From Schizophyllum amplum (lineage: Eukaryota; Basidiomycota; Agaricomycetes; Agaricales; Schizophyllaceae), in assembly GCA_007026445.1 (NCBI GenBank), contig VDMD01000089.1:39647-103646 (forward strand): a stretch of 64,000 nucleotides of DNA, written 5' to 3'. Position numbers and translations under genes: made by a program. Positions 1-12,612 of this stretch are shown here, one piece after another. The notes below the pieces were generated by a model that was not told where the DNA came from, searched no databases, and saw nothing but the letters and a program-made list of their open reading frames with translations. Each line of letters begins with the position of its first letter. Positions within the stretch are counted from its first letter, which is position 1.

Positions 1-734
1 CAACACTGACTCCACATAACAGGCCTGCAGGAGTGCGTGTTCGCCAGCCGTCTCGATGGTAAGGAGACAAGCTCGACACCTGAGGTGATCTGGTCGTCGT
101 TTCGGGAGGGCAAGTGACGAGGCGCCGGCTATCGTATAGGACCCTGTATTTAGTTGTAAAGCATGAATATATTACATTTGCCACTAAACGCGTCTCGAGT
201 GCTTTTGTCGGGCGAAAAGAACTGGAACCAGGATATCGATGAGGCTGGATATCTGCTGGATATGACGAAAGCGATACCAGAGTGATACCAGCGGCGTTGT
301 CTATGGTCATGTCCAGTCTTCGAGGTCATGCCGTGTCGTCTCCTGCCGTTCCTACATAGCATTGCCAGACGGTCGGTATATGATCAAGATATTAGAGCAA
401 TTATCGAGGGCAATAAATCTCATGTTATATATAATAATAGGGCCCATAATATGGCGGCAATATTACAGCTATTGTGGCGCATTTCAGCTATTATTATAGG
501 GCATCACACTGCATGGTCGCAAATCCAAGAAATCTCTGATGTAAGTCTACATTTGTCTTGGGTATGCGGTCGTCTCCGCTCATCGCCAGTCCACTCAGCC
601 GCTCCACTTACAGCAACAATAGCTGGCGTGGCGGTGCCGCAGTGTCCTGTCCCGAACTACGAGGACACACGATGCGCGCAGGACACAGCCAGTGTGGGAA
701 CCCGGGGTCTAGCAGATCAGTACTTCTTAAGTGA

Positions 735-772
735 TGTGTTGAGGGGCTTTCCTTTTCTTTCGATTCATTCAT
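735..772 (+). repeat. 38-bp direct repeat, left copy
   Basis: This 38-bp segment, starting TGTGTTGAGGGG and ending ATTCATTCAT, occurs again without mismatch at 4179-4216 in the same orientation. The sequences on either side differ. Such a conserved short block 3.4 kb apart could be the end of an old repeat family or a shared regulatory tail. It is too short to assign. Confidence 0.85.
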
Positions 773-3721
773 TATGCTACATAGTGCTGTATTCTGACTG
801 AATATCCAATCACAGCTTGCTACCCCGTCATGTCGCGCCGCAAACCGATTTGGGGCTGTAGGGTGAAAAGCGCCGACCCCGTCGTCTTGTAAAGGGGACG
901 CTTATCATCTATCTGTAAGTTTCAATCGATCCCTAGTGCCGTCTATATACTGACCCGACGTTGAGCTGAGCGTATACGCTGGTCGGCACGCCACGGTGAT
1001 CCGTGTTCATAGCACAGGGCAAAAGCGCCTCTCTCAGAACAGCAGAACGGGGACATCTGGTGCGTAAAACTCCGTGTACTATAGTATGTATGGTCTCTTA
1101 CTACACTACTACGAGGCGCTTTGCGCGCTCGCAGGCCGGGAGACATCAGTATCTGAGCATCTGGCGGCGCAAAAATGCGGCTTGATAGCAGAATGTGGGG
1201 TCATCTGGTGAGCGGATTCTACCATGTATGACGCATGCTAAGCTGGTCCTACGCGCGCAGCGCGTTGCAGCTCGCCACGACGGCGCGTCGCGACAGAATT
1301 CGATTTTTGGCTGGGAAGCAAAACATCGCCACTCCATAACTTTTCAACACCGAAGTCAGACCACTAGCGGTCAATTGTGCGTGGTACCTACTGTTGTGTA
1401 TATACTAATTCTATCTTATGCTGCGCGAATTCGCCCGAGGACGCGCTGCCAGCCTTTGATCTTCGGCGGGGACAAGATGCTGTCAATATAACGTACCACT
1501 GCAACGTGTCTTGCAGCGCAGCACGGATTGGGTTGCCTATATACTACTGCTAGCTGAACCCCTATCTGGAGCTGAGGCTGCGCTTGCGTCGCGTTGATAT
1601 CCAAGACTTCGACTAATCAGTAGGGCCAAAAACGACGAGGCGAGATCTTGGTTGCGATATGTCGTGCTACTTTCTGGTGAGTTGTATACCTTGTACTGCA
1701 TCCTATATACACTGATTACAAGGTCGCAGCTTGTCTTCTGCCGCGGTGCGACCTCCCCGTTGGTCGGCGCGTCCGAACGCTCAACGGTGACGCGGATGTG
1801 TGACGTGACGTGACGCGTCTGCCTCTCCTCCCACCACCGTCGCCGCTTGCAACTGCTGCCCGCACTCGCAAGACGAGAAGCCGCCAGCTTAGGCGGATGC
1901 GCAGAATGGAGTGGGCCCTCTGCAGACCCCCGACCCCCTGGTACGTTTCAGAGATCAGGTGCATGTGCAATGAGCTGACGAAAATTGCTAGTGGCGCGTG
2001 CTCTAGGTCCCCCAGCAATCACGCAGTGAACAGCTTCCGGCGCCGCCTCTGTCACACGCGTCCGCTGAACTGCATACCCGACGATGAGCTCGATCCCGAT
2101 GTCGAGCTTGATACCGCGACGTCGGATACCATTACCGCCAACCATCGAGCTCCATCCCACCACGACGAGGCGCGCTCCTCAACGAGGCAACGAAGGCGAT
2201 GGCATGTCCGCGCGGTCCTTGGCGACCAGATCGCTGTCAAGCCGAGCCAAAGAGGCCGGCCGCCGACCCCGCTCTTTGCTCGCCAGTCGCCACCGCCATC
2301 CTTGACGCACCCCATCCTCGACGTGCTTGCTCATCATCGGGCTCCCCTCCTCGCCGTCGTCGACGCTGTTGTGCCGATGATGCTCCCGCCCACGCAGAGC
2401 AGACAAGACGACCCGACACGTCGTAGGGCCTAGGCCGTTCCACTCACACACGCGGCGGCGACGACGACGACGCTCCTGTCCTGCAAGGAGCACGACGCAG
2501 TCGCGCTCGCCGTCCTGGTAGATGAGCTCATTATTGCCAGGACGACGAACAAGTGCGTCCGGGACGTCCGTCGCATTGCGATCGCCTACTCACTCATACT
2601 CTCCAGAATGACCCTCGCGGCACGCTGCGGCCGCCGACTTCAAGCTACGACGTCCAGCGCATAACCAAATCACACCCAGCACGACGGCGTGGCGACCGCC
2701 GAAGGCATGCACGCGTTACGCTGTGGCGAGCGCGATGCGAGGTGAGCAGTACTTTGGCCGTCTGACCAATCCCCCACTCGCCTCCATCGACATATACCCC
2801 GAACTTTGTACTGAGAACATTACAGACGTCCTTACTCAGGTCCCTGAGCCGCCGGAGGCCTGCGCGCGGTTGCCCTAGGGGGATCTGAATGCGAGGCAAG
2901 TGCCCCCTTGACCGACTGACCCCGTACCCGCCCCTCCATATCGCAAATTACGGAGCGAGCCTGACGATACTATAGACGACCTATTTGTGAGCCGGGCCGC
3001 GCCGCTGGAAGCGTGCGCGTCGTCACCCCGTGGGGAACGAATGTGTTAGCATCCAACTGAAGTACGCTGCGTCCCCTTCGCTCGTCGAAATCTGCTGATA
3101 AACGTGCACTCAACACAGGTCTTATTGCATAGCGATGTACATGTGACCTGCCACCTGACGCCACACGACGCTGCCCGGGAGCACCTTGTCGAAGGCTTGA
3201 AGAATGGCGAGCCCCCCCCGCAGTTGTTGCGGTCAAGTATATCGCCCCGCGTCGGGTGAATTTTTGATCACATAAGGTATACCTTCGCCCCCTCGTTGGC
3301 CGAATTTTCGCTCATGAACGTGCACCGAAGCCAGGTCTTTTCTGTGTCAACAACCTATCCGTACCTCCGAAGTCCTGAACTTGTCTGGTGTGCCGCGTTC
3401 GCCGCATTTCACCACTCAGTAAGTCGTTTTTATCACTTTCCTTGATCCCGATACTGAGTCTTTGTCTTGCCCCTCGGCTGTTGCGCTAGGCATCCCCCTC
3501 GACCTTCGTGCTAGGCATCGGGCCCTCGGCCTTCGCAATGCTAGGCGTCCCCTCGGCAGTCGCGGGAAGCGCCTCCCTCCCCAGGTAAGCCATCTTCGTT
3601 GTGCCGCCCTTGCTGTCGGTTTGCTGACCCCTTATTTCAGGCGACACCGGTGGATGGATTGTCGGTTTCTGCCTTGCATTTTATTCGTGTTTTGTTCGTA
3701 TATGATATTTTACTATCATCT

Positions 3722-3900
3722 GGTTTACGGACGAAGGCTTTAGCTTACGGAGGGTGCGTAGATCACGGAGGCGGGGCTTGGTTTACGTCGGAGGAGGCAC
3801 TCTACCACATGGAGGGGGGCTTTCAGTTTACGAAGTGGTTCACGAAGGGGGACTGTATTTTACGGAGAGGTGACTTGGTTTATGGAGGGGGGCGGTTAAC
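3722..3900 (+). repeat. Degenerate GGTTTACGGAGG minisatellite
   Basis: Seven or so imperfect units of roughly 22-28 bp, each with a TTTACG or TTTATG core followed by a G-rich run (GGAGG, GGGGG), follow one another here. The unit length varies and no reading frame is preserved across units, so a protein repeat is unlikely. Confidence 0.6.
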
Positions 3901-4178
3901 CCGAGCGAGTGACGGTAGAGTTTTTGATGGGCTACTCGGGGTCGGACCTGTGGCAGCACTTCGCGCGTCCAGCGCTCTCGTCGTAGCGATGGTCACGGGG
4001 TACCTGTTAGTCTGGGGCAAATATCTCTGTCTGTACATTGGTCTGTATCTCATTGTCCATTTACAGTACTCACATTGAATGAATGTTATCTGATACTTGT
4101 TCAAGCTTCGAGGCACTGGTAGTTTTTGTGGTCCACTTATCACGCAGGTCTCGTATATGCCCTAGGGCCACTTACTAG

Positions 4179-4216
4179 TGTGTTGAGGGGCTTTCCTTTT
4201 CTTTCGATTCATTCAT
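4179..4216 (+). repeat. 38-bp direct repeat, right copy
   Basis: Exact second copy of the block at 735-772, same strand. It lies just downstream of a segment (about 3969-3992) that shares a 24-bp core with 17849-17871. This suggests that several repeat family ends are clustered here. Confidence 0.85.
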
Positions 4217-4789
4217 CTATTGACAATTGTTCTCTCATCGCTTTGTTTCCGCCCGCTTGTGGTTTGATATCTAGCCGAGTAGGTACTGTTACGAATATCA
4301 TCATCCCTTCTTTTGCATTCATGCGAGTCGTCCCGCGCACTGCCCAGAGGGCGCGCGCTTGACGAGTTACTTGGCACGGAATCGGCCGTCTAAGTTAAGT
4401 CGAAGTTGGCAGTGCTAGTGGTCGGCGTTCGATGCGGGGCGGCGGTATTGATGGGGACAGCGGGCGTCACGTTCATGGGTGCTCGATAGACGCGGGCAGG
4501 ACGAAGAACTTTAAGTTAAAGTTCTGAGCTTGCATTCCCAAGTGCATTCCGAAAAGTTCAACCGTCACGTCACTTCTGTGACACCCCGGTCCGAGAACCG
4601 ATGGCGCCTAATCGCCCGCGATCACTTTTCTCATTCACCGCGATGAGCGCGCCGCCCAGCGCCATCGACGTTCATCGTTTGGGACATCCTCATGTGCGTC
4701 ATTATCTTTTACCCAGCGAGCACGCGCTGACAGGCTTCAGGACAGGCGGTGTTGTATAGACGGTGGGGCGGGTGGCAGTGGGCGAGGTG

Positions 4790-5200
4790 AGTTTTTTCAC
4801 TGTTCTTTTTCCCGTCCCTTCCCCTTTCGGCCTCTGCTTTAGACTGTCCCCTACTTTCCTTGAACTCGCGTGAAGGTCTCTCCCTTCCTCGCGACCGTCT
4901 CCCCCCCGGCGCACTCGTGACTGCCCTTCATCTCTTCCCCCCCTTCTCGCCCCTCTTTCTCTCCCCAGACTTTTCCTGCTTCTCCCCCTATCCCTTTCCC
5001 CCTCCCCTTTCCCCTTTTCTCTCTCTCCTCTGTCGCCCATTTCTCCCCTCCTCCCCCCCCCTCCCCATTACTTGCCCACGTTTCACCTCCCCTCTCAGAG
5101 CCTCGCATCCTTCCTTTCCACCCCCCCCCGCTCCTCTCCCTTTCCCCTCCCCCGCTCTCCTCCTCTCGCCCCCCCCCCCCCCCCTGCTAAACCCCGTCCC
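4790..5200 (+). repeat. Long pyrimidine-rich (CT) tract with C16
   Basis: About 400 bases of nearly pure C/T on this strand, including 16 consecutive C at 5169-5184. The predicted peptides are proline- and serine-rich low complexity on one strand and glycine- and arginine-rich on the other, so no gene is supported. It lies directly upstream of the decayed GCN1 homologue. A mirror-image purine-rich tract occurs at about 34830-35180. Confidence 0.8.
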
Positions 5201-5299
5201 TCCCAGTGTTCCGTTGTGGTCACCGTCTCCCGTTGTTCTTACCGTCTTCCGTCGGTTTTACCGTCTCGCCTCTGTGTCCAAATACCTGGCTAACCCCCG

Positions 5300-8200
5300 T
5301 CTCTTCTAGCCCTCAACCTCGTCAACCACACGGCAGTCGACTTCCAAACGCAGTCCTGCAAACGGCGCTCCCGCTGCTCGTGAAGGAGACGCACGAGGGG
5401 CCGCTCCAAGCGCTGACGGGGCCGCTGGGGGCGCATCTGGTGTGTGCTTTGAAGGGTGCGTCAACATCTCGGGGGCACGACACGAGAGGACTTTATTGGT
5501 GCACGAGAGGCTGTTTATTGGCGCTCGAGAGGCCGACCATCCGCCTCACCGATACGTGCTGGCCAGCCCTCCCCCTACAGGAACCGATCCGCTACCGAAG
5601 GCAACTGTCACCGCCCTCCTGGCGCCGCTGGCCGACAAGAGTCCATCCGGCGCGCTGCGGTAGACGTTATCTGTAGGGCGGTGTGGGAAGTGGGAGTAGG
5701 GACATCGGGGACGGCAGGAGTACGTCCTTTCCAATCTTTTTGTAACTTGCTTCTTACCGCAGCACGCGCATAGACCTCGTCTGCCACGCATGTCGCGCAG
5801 ATCTCCCAAACCGACCTCCCCGCCCTCCTTACCACCACCACCACCACCTCCTTGTACTTGCCCTCCTCGCGGGCCCGCATACGGTGGGGAGGGGTGGCGT
5901 TTGCGGTTGTTCTCCTCGGCGTTGGGAGTAGCGACCCCAGTACCGAGAGTGCAATTCGCGCAGAGGTCTTGGCGGACCCGGCGGTGAGGGGTATGTTGGC
6001 GGTGCCGATGAAGTCAAAGATTACACCAGCGACAAAGACCACCCACCTGAGCTCGCTGGCCGTGAAGCGCATATATGGGAAAGTGTTGAGGGAGGGTGAG
6101 TTTCTGTCGTCGTATATCGATTTTGCTGTCTCCCCTTGTCCACCTAGACCACTCGTCCCCCGTCCTCATCCCCCGTCCACTTGTCCCCCGTATGTCCCCG
6201 TATGTCCCCGTATGTCCCCGTGTCCTTGCCCCCCGTCCACTTGTCCACCGATTTCATCATCCACTCGTCCACTCGTCCTCCGTCCACCGATTCCCATCCC
6301 CCATCCCCTCGTCCATTAACTAATCAATCACCTCATCATGCACTGACTGATCACCTCACCGTCCACTCACTGACTGATCATCCCCATCCCCAGGCTCCCC
6401 CACCGACGCGCTATGGCGGGCGCGCGCGGGCGTGGCCGCGCTGGTCGCGTTCTCGGAGCCGGAGGGTATCTACACCGGTGGTGTCGACACCACCCGCTCG
6501 GTGCGATGCTGGCCCATGTGGCCGTCCGGGCGGCCGACCACAGTATGCGGGGCGAGCTGAACGCGCTGGTGAGCGCCGTCTGCCCGAGATGCGTTTTCTT
6601 TTGTTCTTGTCGGGTGGCTGGTTGTTGGGGTTGCGAGTGTTTTATCTTGTTGCCAGGAGGAGGGGAGGGAGCCATAGAGGATGGGGGGAGGGGGATACGA
6701 GGAAACGAATAAATAAAGGCGGCGAACGGGGCGTCTGCGAAGGCGAAGAAGAACACATTGGACGAGAAAAACATGGCGGAGGACGCGGAGGGCGAGAAGG
6801 GAGAGACACCTTTCCCCCCTGAGGGACTGCGCGTGCTGGTGTTCGCGCCTGTGGGTTTTTAAGGTACGCGGTTATGGATGCAGCAGCCAGTCAGTCGTGG
6901 AGCTCAATTGACGGGTTGTGCAGGTGACGTGGTCCGCGTGGATGAGTGTACGAAGCACGTCGGACGAGCTCGCCACTCGGCTGGTCGAGGGGCACGACAC
7001 CATCATCTTCGGGCCTCCGCCGGGCCTCCTCCAGGCGTTCTGATGGTGTGGTCGGGCGGGTGTTGATCACCGCGTTGTCCTTGGTGAGTCTTGTCGTGTT
7101 CTCGCAGACTACGGGAGGCATATGCTTGACTACGAGAGTCATGCGGGTGTGCTGCTTCGAGAGGCACGCGCTTTCTGCTGTGAAAAACATATGCCCGACC
7201 AACAAAAACCACACGCCCGACTAACAAGAGTCGCACGCCCGACTGCCAGTAATCACACAACTGACATACCCTACCGCAGAATCCTCGTCGGACGTGCTCC
7301 TTGCTTCTCTGCTTGCCGCCTCAACGACCGCGCTGTTGGCCGGTCTGCCCGGGGCGGCAGCCCGCGCACTGGCTTTCTTCGTCGCTTCGGACCTCGTGGT
7401 CCCGCAAGCTATGGCGCAGATGTGCAGAGACCTCGACCATGTACGTATCCGCAATGTTTCCTGCGCCCGACGCTTGCCGCTTACGCCTCGTCATCGCAGC
7501 TCACGCTGTCTTCCCTTACAACAGACGACATGGGCGTGTGAGTGACACCGCCAGGACAATTGTACGCGGCACCGAATTTCGCGGGCGATAAGTACGTTGT
7601 GGGACTACCGCATACGCAGTCTGGTCTTACGTGATGTCCCTCAGGACGCAGGCGACGATCAAGGGCAAGGATGCCGAGCCCCGCAAGTGGGAAGCGGAGG
7701 TTCGAAGTGAGCTCGGTGAGTCGTTCTGGCACGATCTGATGTTCCTTCTTCACTGACCAGATAGCCCGACAGGCAAGGGCAACGCGCCCGCTCGCGCGAA
7801 GGTGCAGCAAGCCGCCGTGCAGGCCAGCTGGACGTGGAGGTCGCTGACAAAGGGCGTGAAGTGCCAGCTGGAGCACGGGCTGGCGTGGGTGCAAGGCTAG
7901 AGCGAGACGGCGCGCATACTCGGCGGTCTGTGAGGCTTGATGAGACGCTTACTGGCAATACGCAACAGGTCTCTGCAGACGTCACCGACGGCGCAGTACG
8001 TGTGGCGTCCAAGGCACATGTAAGTCGTATCGTGTGCGTCACGCTTGACGGTGTTCTCGGGAGCGACCAGGCGCAAGATGATGCCACGTCCTTGGGCACC
8101 GTCCTGATGGGCACGAAGGGTGTTGACGTGTATCTGGTCAGTGGTAAGTTCTCCTGAAGACTGTCAATGCGTACGATACTGATTTGGTGCGTGCGCAGGC

Positions 8201-11200
8201 GCTCTCGAACGTGTATTGTTCTGATTACCTGCCAGTCCTCATCGCACACAAGCGCTACCGTCTTCGCTTCCTCTCTAAGCAGACACCGCTCGACGCGGCG
8301 AGCTTCAGCTATGTCTTCCCCTTGCTTCAGCGGGTCGTCGAGAAGGGCCATATTCTCGATGATCGCGGTGAGTGATACTTTTTGGTGTTTTGGAAAGTTG
8401 CTTATTGGTTTCTGCCATGCAGATGAAGCCGAAACTCGGAAACAGTATCCCGAGCAGCTCGCACTCGCGCTCGACACTCTCACGTTCCACGCCACCTCGC
8501 TCTCTGGGGGTCATCGCTTTCCTGATTGAAGTAGTCAAGAAGCAGTCAGCGCTTCGGAGAGGCGCCGCGGAGACGCTTGTTGCGGTGGGCGAGACGCTTG
8601 CAGCGGCTGCAGTGACTGCAAATCAAACGACAGGTACAGCACTAATCTCACCTGTCGCATTACCGATGTTCATATACGTCACAGAGCCTTTCCCTTTCGC
8701 CAGAGAAATTTAGGTCCTGCTCGCGGGGACGCTGTCAGCGGAGGCGTATGCTGGAAAGGCGCGTATCCAGGCGCTACTTCCGCTGTACCCTACGGAGCTG
8801 CAAGGGAGTCCGGTACCAGAGGGCGGGGTGGGCGCATCCGTGCAACCCGGTGCGACTGCGCGGGGGCTACGGCAGCGTTCCAGGGCACCTCGGTGACGCA
8901 CACGGCCGAGAGCGTGCCGTCGTCTGGTGGGCTTGTCCTCAGTACTTTTGTCGTCACGTCTGACGGGCTTTTCAGCACATCCGCTTGACGCGCCGCTTAT
9001 TTTTGACGACTGGTCTCGCGTGTCATACGGTGAATACGAGAAGAACATAGACGTCGCAAGAGGTGTACAGTGGAAGAGAATGGTCTCAACGTTCCCGATT
9101 CCGGTGGAGCGCGGATTCGCGTGCACATTGGCCTTTTCGGTACGATATTCCCGTCTGGCCCTCTTTGGACGCGAAGCTTACATGCATGACTCCAGATAGT
9201 ACGGCTTTCTGCGTGCGCAAGTCAATTGCAGTGGCGCTTGCTGACGCCGTCGCGCTCGAGCCGGGTCCGACGAATACCAGCGCGGTAATAAAAGAGTACT
9301 ATCGGGAGAAGGCGCGCATTCTTGCGCTTGAATTTGATCAATATGTATATGTTGTCGTTCTTGATGGAATTCTGTGCTGACGCCCTTGTAGGGGATGGTT
9401 ATCGCGTCGTCGCTTGACCGTGCAGATCCGTGGCCAGCACGCGAAGCAGCGGGGCTCGCAGCTTTCTCCTCATCTCCCGCTCCCCGAGGTGGAGCCGTGT
9501 TTTGGATTCCTCATTGGCAGTCCAAGTATGGCACGTAAGTGTCTGACACCATGATGCGCAAAGCCGGCTCTCTGACCGTCTTGTGTAGAGAGGGTCGAGC
9601 AAGAAGGAGACCCACCTCTGCGAGATTGTGAAGCCGGTGTGCGACGTGTCATGCTTAACGCAGGAATAGCGGCCATCAACGTTCACGGTGGTCATGCGCA
9701 TGTTCTTCCTCCGCTCATCGCCATGTGCGAGGCCCAGCTTGCAGCGGGTAGTGGTGGTACAGTCGCAGGCTCGTCGTTTACCCTATGAGTTTCGACATGC
9801 GCTCACAGGCGACTACATATAGGAGGCAGTCGTCGTGCTGTTTCATCGCCTCGCGCGTCATATGGACGCCTCGGATACGCGTATACCGGAAGTGGTCGAC
9901 CGGCTGGTGGATGTGTTGTCGTCACCCGCCAAGCATGTACAGATAGCTGTCAGCGAGTGTCTCGCCCCGCTCGTCGCTGGTAAGGACGGCGCAAAAGTAA
10001 GAGTGTCTTACCATTGCATGAGCATTGCGCCTAATTTTGAGCCCAGGTGACCGCCTTGATAGATCGTCCTTCCAACGACATGCTCGAAGCCCCGAAGTAT
10101 ACTGTACGGCGCGGCTCGGTATACAGTGTTGCAGGCGCTGTACGTGGAACGGGCATCGCGGCAATTGAGAAGTACCAAGTCATGGGGTGTGTCAAGGCCG
10201 TGACGGGGGAGAAAAAGCGTTACGAGCCACGAGAGGGCGCCATGAATGCAGCCGAAACGCTGTCTGCCACGTTGGGGAGGTTTTTTTTGAGCCATGCATC
10301 ATTGTCGTTCTGCCGCTAATCCCCGCGGAGTTTGGGGATGCCATTCCTGACGTGCGTGAGGCCACGGCCGACGCGGCGAAGGTCACCGTGTGAGGGCTAT
10401 CCGCTTATGGCGTCAACCTCATTTGGCCGACGCTACTCGAAGGGCTGGAGGAGAAGCAATGGCGATCGAGCTGCTTGGAATGATGGCCTACTGCGCGCCG
10501 AAACATCACAGTCTCAGTCTTCCGATCGTCAGTCCTCGCTTGACAGATGTGTTGACGGACGGCCACGATCAGGTGAGGGTCGCTCTTACCAGGAAGGTTG
10601 CGCATCTGCTGACTTCTGATAGGTCCACTCGGCAGCCCACAAGAGTCTCAAAATGTGCGGCGACGTGATCAGCAATCCCGACATCCAGAGTCTCACTCCG
10701 ATCCTAAGGCGATGGTGGCACCTTTGCGCACACTCGCCGCCCTGACGGGACTGCTGAAGACGAGCTTCATGCATTCAGTCACTCCTGACACTGGTACCTT
10801 TATACCAACAAGTCTGATGCATCCTTTGCTGACGGATACGCAGGTCATCCCCGTCTTCAAGCGTGGGCTTAAGGAGCGCAGGGCCGCTCAAATCGTCGGC
10901 AATCTCGCGTCGCTTATCGACACAAAAGACTTCGTTCCCTACCTCAACACCCTGCTTTCCATTGTTCATGTCGTTCTCGCCGATCCCCTTTCGGAGGCCC
11001 GTGCTACCGCAGCGAAATCCCTCGGTACCCACGTCGAGCGTTGAGGCGAATCTCACTTCCCCGATCTCGTTCCTGGCCTACTTCGCACGCTCAAGACCGA
11101 TACGTCTGGGGTAGACCGACAGGGCGCCGAGCAAGGTCCATTCGAAGTCCACTCGGGTCTCGGCATGGATCGTATGGAAGAGCTGGCGCCCGACGTCATT

Positions 11201-12206
11201 GCGAACGCGCAGAGAGGCCGCGTGCAACCATGCGCGAGGGCTTTATGAGCTTGTTGGTGTACCTTCCGGCCACTTTCGTCATGCACTTCCAGCCGCATCT
11301 GTCACGAATCATAGCCCCCATTCTGAGCGGCTGGTAGGACACGGAGGACTGCGTATGGGATGCGGCGATTCGCGCGGGTTGTATGGTTCTCACCAGCTAC
11401 GCGAACCGCCCATCGATATTTTGTTGTCAGAGTTGGACCAAGGAATGCTCGATCCGGGATGGCGCATCAGGGTAAGCGATGTCACACCGGCTATGCAATG
11501 CTCAACGTCCTGCAGCAATCGTCTATCACGCTAGTCGGCGAGTTTTGTTCAATGTCCCGGACATGTCTGGCAAGACTTCTAATTTCGACGAGGACGACAC
11601 GGGCGACGTGGAGGTCAACGTCGCCGAGTCGTCTCGCAAAGTGACTGCGGACGTCCTTGGACGAAAGCGCTGTGATCGCATCCTCTCCGCTCTTTACATC
11701 GCCTGTCAACATAGCGTCTTGGCCGTCCGTACCTCGTCGATCCAATGGAAAGCACTCGCCTGTAACACTCCTCGAACCGGTGTGTACGGTTGCCTTGGTT
11801 CCTGGCAGTAGCTGACTCCATCCAGCCCGAGCTGCTCTCGCAGCTCATCGTCCTCATCTCAAAGGCGCCAAGTTCAAGCAGCGCAGAGTGCGCGGTGTCC
11901 TCCATCAGTTAGCCCGCGGCCTGAGCTCATCTTCATCCAGGTTGCGGGTTGTACACTTGCGGAGACCTGTCGCAAGTTCGGCGAGAGGATGGTCAGCAAG
12001 ACACTTGCCCTACTGCGAGCCAAGGACCAAGGTGCAATCGACGGTCGCGTGCACGTGGGAGGGCTTCAGTCTTATGCTCAGCGAGATAATGTGAGTCCAT
12101 TCTATCCGTAACGTAAGCAGTCCATCATCTCTTGCAGGTTGAGCTCATCTGAGGCTTAGCGAGAAGGACATGACAAAAAAATCATATCCATGGTCCGCGT
12201 GTCGCC
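5300..12206 (+). pseudogene. GCN1: Decayed, 3'-truncated GCN1 homologue
   Basis: GCN1 is a giant HEAT-repeat protein that binds ribosomes and activates the kinase GCN2 on amino-acid starvation. The region keeps the order of GCN1 segments: a charged helix with WEAEVR near 7690, ALDTLTFHA near 8465, YREKARILALEFDQ near 9300, HEAT repeats such as [17 protein letters not shown] near 10900, [20 protein letters not shown] near 11070, and [14 protein letters not shown] near 11175. The last recognisable piece is REGHDKKIISMVRVS, ending near 12206, so a few hundred C-terminal residues of the family are missing. Reading-frame changes, in-frame stops (for example TGA at about 10391 and 11042) and small deletions break it throughout, although several GT-AG introns remain visible. 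It cannot encode a working GCN1. A functional copy presumably lies elsewhere. The exact 5' limit is uncertain. Confidence 0.82.
6188..6225 (+). repeat. Short 10-bp tandem (TATGTCCCCG)
   Basis: Three tandem TATGTCCCCG units inside a longer C-rich stretch (about 6130-6310) that also has repeated CCGTCCACTTGT words. It sits where the GCN1 relic has no recognisable exon, so it was probably intronic or is an expansion after decay. Confidence 0.7.
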
Positions 12207-12612
12207 CTGTGCATTCCATTGAACAGACTCGATTCAGGGTTTTTAGGTTCACTCGTATGTATAAAGTGATATGTTCACTCATTGACGTTCTCGTTGCCTA
12301 CTCATCGACCTTGGGGGTGCGCCGTCGCTCAGACTTGGTTATTCGTACTCTGACCTACGTGTAGGTGGTCACGTCTACGGTACGCCATCCCCGACCCTTC
12401 CTGCACGTCATACGTCTCATGTCAGGCTCCTGTAGGTGTTTGAAGTCTTCACCTGCTCTCTCGCGCCTTGCATTCATACCCCTGACGCAGCGCCTGGCAG
12501 GGTTTAGAGGCAAGGATGTAGTAGATTTTGACAATTAGACATGGTATACAAAAGACGTGTAGGAAACATAGGCACTCAATAGTGAGAACAGGCGATGTGC
12601 AGGTGTCTAGTC

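Larger units (their letters stand above)
1..4690. other. Gene-free, repeat-bearing region
   Basis: No reading frame in this stretch gives a recognisable protein or a convincing set of exons. The open frames are short and overlap on both strands, as expected for GC-rich non-coding DNA. The region holds one copy each of an exact 38-bp direct repeat near its two ends, a degenerate GGTTTACGGAGG-type minisatellite, and a short run of CTAGGC-containing repeats around 3480-3570. It probably consists of old transposon remnants, but no element could be classified. Confidence 0.5.

Noticed and set aside
5300..12206. Sequencing errors as the cause of all frame breaks
   Set aside because: Four multi-exon genes in the same window have no frame errors over about 13 kb of coding sequence, so pervasive error is unlikely. 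Local error at the homopolymers remains possible.
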